Positions 60,748 through 64,000 of a stretch of DNA of 64,000 nt are shown here, piece after piece. The stretch spans positions 62,001 through 126,000 of the forward strand of contig NZ_AJKS02000001.1 of NCBI RefSeq assembly GCF_000265245.1, read 5' to 3'. Each line of letters starts with the position of its first letter. Within the stretch, counting starts at the first letter, position 1. The notes beneath the pieces were generated by a model that was not told the origin of the DNA, searched no databases, and saw only the letters and a program-made list of their open reading frames with translations. The position numbers and the translations under genes are program-made. The DNA is from Halomonas smyrnensis AAD6 (GTDB taxonomy: Bacteria > Pseudomonadota > Gammaproteobacteria > Pseudomonadales > Halomonadaceae).

Positions 60748-61467
60748 ATGATGCGCGTGCTGATCGTCGAGGATGACCCCATGGTCATGCGCCTCAACGT
60801 CGAGTACCTCAACCGGCTGGACGACATGCGGCTGGTCGCCCAGTGCGAGAGCGTGCCGGCGGCGCTGGAGGTGCTCGAGCGCGAAGACGTGGACCTGGTG
60901 CTGCTCGACGTCTACCTGCGCAACCGTAGCGGCCTGGAGGTGGCCCGCTACCTGCAGCGCAGCGGCAGCGACGCGGGGGTGGTGCTGATCACCGCCGCCT
61001 CGGAGCTCGACACGGTGCGCGAGGCGTGGCGGCTGGGCGTCAGCGACTACCTGGTTAAGCCGTTCGCCTTCGAGCGCTTCCGCGACGCCGTGCTGGCCTG
61101 TCGCCAGGCCCGCGATGCGCTGGCCGAGCTGCCCGGCGAGATGGAACAGCGCGACATCGACAAGCTGTTCCAGCCCGGGACGCCGGCCACGCCGCGCCGC
61201 CCGGGCGACCTGCCCAAGGGCCTGACCGTGCCGACCCTGGCCCGGGTGGCCGCGGCGATCCTGGCCCTGGACGAGGAAGCCTTCAGCACCGAGGCGCTGC
61301 TGCCCGCCACCGCCATGTCGCGGGTCTCGGTGCGCAAGTACCTGAAGTACCTGGCCGAGGTCGAGCTGCTCGACGAGTCCTTCCACTACGGCCAGGTGGG
61401 TCGCCCGTCCTTCACCTACCGCTGCCTCGACCGGGACGCGCTGCAGGCGCTGGCCGCCTCGGCCTGA
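60748..61467 (+). CDS. Response regulator of the CitB/DcuR family
   Basis: A DNA-binding partner of the kinase; 239 residues. The receiver domain shows VLIVEDDPMVMRLN, phospho-acceptor Asp54 in LVLLDVYLRN, TAAS and the switch Lys in YLVKPFAFERF. The C-terminal helix-turn-helix (about 150-210, TEALLPATAMSRVSVRKYLKYLAEVELL) is of the CitT/CitB type. The likely target is the divergent symporter promoter; oadGAB is another candidate. Confidence 0.92.
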   Translation: MMRVLIVEDDPMVMRLNVEYLNRLDDMRLVAQCESVPAALEVLEREDVDLVLLDVYLRNRSGLEVARYLQRSGSDAGVVLITAASELDTVREAWRLGVSDYLVKPFAFERFRDAVLACRQARDALAELPGEMEQRDIDKLFQPGTPATPRRPGDLPKGLTVPTLARVAAAILALDEEAFSTEALLPATAMSRVSVRKYLKYLAEVELLDESFHYGQVGRPSFTYRCLDRDALQALAASA

Positions 61468-61471
61468 CGGT

Positions 61472-62110
61472 TCAGGCCGAGGTCCCGGCCAGGAAGACTT
61501 CCACGCAGCGGCGCGCGCGGGCCTCGCGCTGCGATGCGTCGAGCGCCATCGGACGCCCGAGCAGGGCGTCGAAGTGCCACTCGCCGAGCAGCATGCCCAT
61601 GAACAGGCCGGCCGCCTCGCGCGGGTCCTCGAGGGTCAGCCGGCCGCGCGCGACCTGATCGGCCAGGTAGTCGGCCAGCGCCGCGCGGGTGCGGTCGGGG
61701 CCGCGGGTCAGGAACAGCTCGCCGAGCTCGGGCACCCGCTCGGCCTCGAAGGCCAGCCCCCGCACCAGGCGGATCACGCCCGGCTGCAGCACCAGCGCCA
61801 GCATGCGCCGGCCGAGCTCGAACAGCACCTCCTCCGGGGCCTGACGGTCGCGCTGCCCGGCCTCCAGCACCTCCCAGGCGGTGGCGATGTGGCGCTCCAT
61901 GGCCGCGGTGAACAGCCCCTCCTTGTTGCCGAACTGCTTGTACAGCGTGGCCAGCGAGCCGCCGGCCCGCGACACCACCTCGTTGACGCTGGCCGCGGCA
62001 TAGCCCTGCTCGAGGAAGACGTCGCGGGCGGCGTCGAGCAGCCGTTCGCGACGGGCCACGCCGCGTGGCGTGAGGGAGGTATCGGCGTTGTCGGGTGCGT
62101 GGCGAGACAT
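61472..62110 (-). CDS. TetR family transcriptional regulator
   Basis: A 212-residue repressor with the N-terminal TetR helix-turn-helix (RERLLDAARDVFLEQGYAAASVNEVVSRAGGSLATLYKQFGNKEGLF, residues about 21-67; only its start is typical and the rest is visible) and a variable ligand-binding domain. It is divergent from an EmrAB-type efflux pair with an inverted repeat between them, so it probably represses that operon and itself. Confidence 0.92.
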   Translation of the reverse strand: MSRHAPDNADTSLTPRGVARRERLLDAARDVFLEQGYAAASVNEVVSRAGGSLATLYKQFGNKEGLFTAAMERHIATAWEVLEAGQRDRQAPEEVLFELGRRMLALVLQPGVIRLVRGLAFEAERVPELGELFLTRGPDRTRAALADYLADQVARGRLTLEDPREAAGLFMGMLLGEWHFDALLGRPMALDASQREARARRCVEVFLAGTSA

Positions 62111-62185
62111 CGTGACTCCGGAACGAGTGGCGGGGAGACGGGCGCATGGTATCGCAGCCGTGATGCACGGCGCTGGTGGTCATGT

Positions 62186-62205
62186 AGTGTAGCATTCATT
62201 ACACT
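62186..62205. promoter_or_regulatory. Probable TetR-type operator
   Basis: AGTGTA (62186-62191) and TACACT (62200-62205) form an inverted repeat around GCATTCAT, midway between the divergent regulator and efflux genes. Confidence 0.55.
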
Positions 62206-62234
62206 TGTGATTTACCCACCCATCAGGAGGCGTC

Positions 62235-63413
62235 ATGGCAGCCGAGGACAAGCAGGTCGCGAACGCCGGCGAGGCCGGCAGCGAGGGTGGGGGCGCGCGC
62301 CGCTCGCGGGGGCGGGTCGTGGCCGGGCTGGTGGCGCTCGTCGCGCTGGCGGCGCTGATCTGGTGGGCGATCGGCTGGTGGCAGGTCGGGCGCTTCGTCG
62401 AGGAGACCGACAACGCCTACGTGCGCACCGACAGCGTGGCGGTGCGCGCCGAGCTCTCGGCGCGGGTCGCCGAGGTGCTGGTGGACGACAACCAGCACGT
62501 CGAGCGGGGCGAGCTGCTGGTGCGCCTGGACGACGAGAGCCATCGGGATCGGGTGCACCAGGCCGAGGCCCAGCAGGCCGTGGCGGCGGCCTCGCTGACC
62601 CAGGCGCAACGTAAGGTAGAGCTGCAGCAGGCCGCCATCGACCAGGCCCGGGCGCAGCGCGACGCGGCCGAGGCCGACGTCGACCAGGCCCGCCAGCACC
62701 TCGAGCGCTCCTCGTCGCTGGCGGCCAGCCAGTACGGCTCCCGCCAGCAGCGCGAGGATGACCAGGCCGCGCTGCGCGTCGCCCGGGCCAATCTCGCCGA
62801 GAGCGAGGCGGCGCTGGTGTCGGCGCGTCGCCAGCTGGCGGTGGCGGAATCCGAGGTGGGCCAGGCCGAGGCCAACCGCGACGCCGCGGCCGCGGATCTT
62901 GCCTATGCCCGCCATCAGCTCGACAAGACCCGCCTGCGCGCGCCCCGCGCCGGCGTGGTCGGCAACCTCACCGTGGAGGCCGGCACCCTGGCGCAGCCGT
63001 CGCTGACGCTGCTGCAGCTGGTGCCGATCGAGTCGGCCTACGTGATCGCCAACTTCAAGGAGACCCAGCTTGCGCGGATGCGCGTCGGCCAGCCGGTCGA
63101 GGTGAGCCTCGACGCCTATCCGGACGTGACCTATGAGGGCGTGGTCGACAGCCTGGCGCCGGCCACCGGCACCGAGTTCAGCCTGCTGCCCCAGGACAAC
63201 GCCACCGGCAACTTCAACAAGATCGTCCAGCGGGTGCCGGTGAAGATTCGCGTCGTCGGTCCCGAGGACGCGCTGCCGCGGCTGCGCGCCGGGCTCTCGG
63301 CGGTGCCCGGCGTCGATACCCGCGAGCTCGATCCCGAGCCTGCCCAGCGGGCTGAACGCGAGCCGCGAGTCGCCGATGCCAGTGAGGTGGCCGAGGCCGG
63401 GAGCGGCTCGTGA
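62235..63413 (+). CDS. Membrane fusion protein of the EmrA/HlyD family
   Basis: The periplasmic adaptor of a three-part efflux pump; 392 residues. One membrane helix (about 29-46) precedes DNAYVRTDSVAVRAELSARV, the EmrA-type lipoyl half-motif. A long alpha-hairpin coiled coil follows (about 95-215), then APRAGVVGNLTVEAGTL and a beta-barrel domain with VIANFKETQLARM. Ribosome site CAGGAGGCG. It overlaps the next gene by four bases (GTGA). Confidence 0.93.
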   Translation: MAAEDKQVANAGEAGSEGGGARRSRGRVVAGLVALVALAALIWWAIGWWQVGRFVEETDNAYVRTDSVAVRAELSARVAEVLVDDNQHVERGELLVRLDDESHRDRVHQAEAQQAVAAASLTQAQRKVELQQAAIDQARAQRDAAEADVDQARQHLERSSSLAASQYGSRQQREDDQAALRVARANLAESEAALVSARRQLAVAESEVGQAEANRDAAAADLAYARHQLDKTRLRAPRAGVVGNLTVEAGTLAQPSLTLLQLVPIESAYVIANFKETQLARMRVGQPVEVSLDAYPDVTYEGVVDSLAPATGTEFSLLPQDNATGNFNKIVQRVPVKIRVVGPEDALPRLRAGLSAVPGVDTRELDPEPAQRAEREPRVADASEVAEAGSGS

Positions 63414-64000
63414 GCGAGGTGGCGGCCGGCGCCTGCGCGCGCCCCGATGACCTGCCGCCCTGGCCGCAGCGGATCGGCTTCATCGCCGCGGTGTTCGGCA
63501 TGTTCATGGCTATCCTCGACATCCAGATCGTCGCCAGCTCGCTCAACGAGATCCAGTCGGGGCTCTCGGCCAGCGAGGACCAGATCTCCTGGGTGCAGAC
63601 CTCCTACCTGATCGCCGAGATCGTGATGATCCCGCTGTCGGGCCTGCTGATGCGCATCCTCTCGACCCGGGTCGCCTTCACGCTCTCCTGCGCCGGCTTC
63701 ACCCTGGCGAGCCTCGGCTGCGCGCTGGCGAGCTCCATCGAGCAGCTGATCGTGCTGCGCGCCATCCAGGGCTTCGCCGGCGGGGCGATGATCCCGATCA
63801 CCCAGGCGGTGAGCTTCTCGATCTTCCCGCGCCGGGTGATGGGCAGCGTGCAGGCGGTGATCGGTATGGTGGTGACCATGGCGCCCTCGATCGGGCCCAC
63901 GGTGGGCGGCTTCGTCACCGAGTCGCTGAGCTGGCACTGGCTGTTCCTGGCCAACGTGGTGCCCGGCGTGCTGGTGTGCTGGGCGGCCTGGAACTTCCTC
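63410..64000 (+). CDS. Drug efflux transporter of the DHA2 family (EmrB-like), partial at window edge
   Basis: The first 197 residues of a major-facilitator transporter. The GTG start (63410) lies in a GTGA overlap with the upstream gene. MAILDIQIVASSLNEIQ is the DHA2 motif D1, followed by ISWVQTSYLIAEIVMIPLSGLL and the motif A-like region; RAIQGFAGGAMIPITQAV and GPTVGGFVTESLSWHWLF match EmrB. Family length is about 510 residues, so more than half lies beyond the window. With the adaptor it should export hydrophobic toxins. Confidence 0.93.
   Translation, partial: MSEVAAGACARPDDLPPWPQRIGFIAAVFGMFMAILDIQIVASSLNEIQSGLSASEDQISWVQTSYLIAEIVMIPLSGLLMRILSTRVAFTLSCAGFTLASLGCALASSIEQLIVLRAIQGFAGGAMIPITQAVSFSIFPRRVMGSVQAVIGMVVTMAPSIGPTVGGFVTESLSWHWLFLANVVPGVLVCWAAWNFL

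Overview
The window looks like a chromosomal core region of a high-GC gammaproteobacterium of the Halomonadaceae type (Halomonas or a close relative). The basis is the very GC-rich third codon positions, the gene content (pilMNOPQ-aroKB-gltBD, pyrG-kdsA-eno, fdxA-mutS-pncC-recA-recX-alaS-lysC-csrA-tRNA) and the marine or halophile flavour of a sodium-pumping oxaloacetate decarboxylase and a 2-hydroxycarboxylate symporter. The genus is inferred. I see no prophage, transposon, integrase or CRISPR array. About 50 protein genes, three tRNAs and one well-supported regulatory RNA are present. Both ends cut a gene: priA on the left, an emrB-like transporter on the right.

Layout. 1-6.5 kb: priA (partial), rpmE with a structured leader, maeB, a DUF481 outer-membrane protein and PBP1A. 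6.7-19.7 kb: the type IV pilus assembly operon pilMNOPQ continuing into aroK-aroB, then glutamate synthase gltBD. 19.8-23.8 kb: pyrG-kdsA-eno. 23.7-24.5 kb: a CsrB/RsmZ-type regulatory RNA with a GacA/UvrY-type upstream palindrome, next to fdxA. 24.7-34.4 kb: mutS, pncC, recA-recX behind a SOS box, alaS, lysC and csrA. 34.5-34.9 kb: tRNA-Ser(GCU) and two identical tRNA-Arg(ACG). 35-41.6 kb: dusC, oadGAB and a fused two-domain acyltransferase of the ornithine-lipid (OlsF) type. 41.5-49.8 kb: yigZ, a SOS-controlled S24 peptidase without a helix-turn-helix, and the cytochrome c maturation operon ccmABCDEFGHI. 49.8-57.4 kb: smc, zipA, ligA and yheU. 57.5-64 kb: a citrate/malate-type symporter divergent from a CitA/CitB two-component system, then a TetR regulator divergent from an EmrAB-type efflux pair.

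Links between genes. The most interesting circuit is post-transcriptional: CsrA/RsmA (34.2 kb) and a candidate CsrA-sponge RNA (23.83-24.07 kb) with many GGA motifs, several in hairpin loops, behind a site matching the GacA/UvrY recognition palindrome. In Pseudomonas rsmZ also lies beside fdxA, so the position appears conserved. Two promoters carry clear LexA boxes (recA and the HTH-less LexA-like gene). Carbon genes (maeB, oadGAB, the symporter and its two-component system) form a plausible module for C4/C6 acid use with sodium coupling.

All calls rest on reading the sequence and on knowledge of families; no database search was run.
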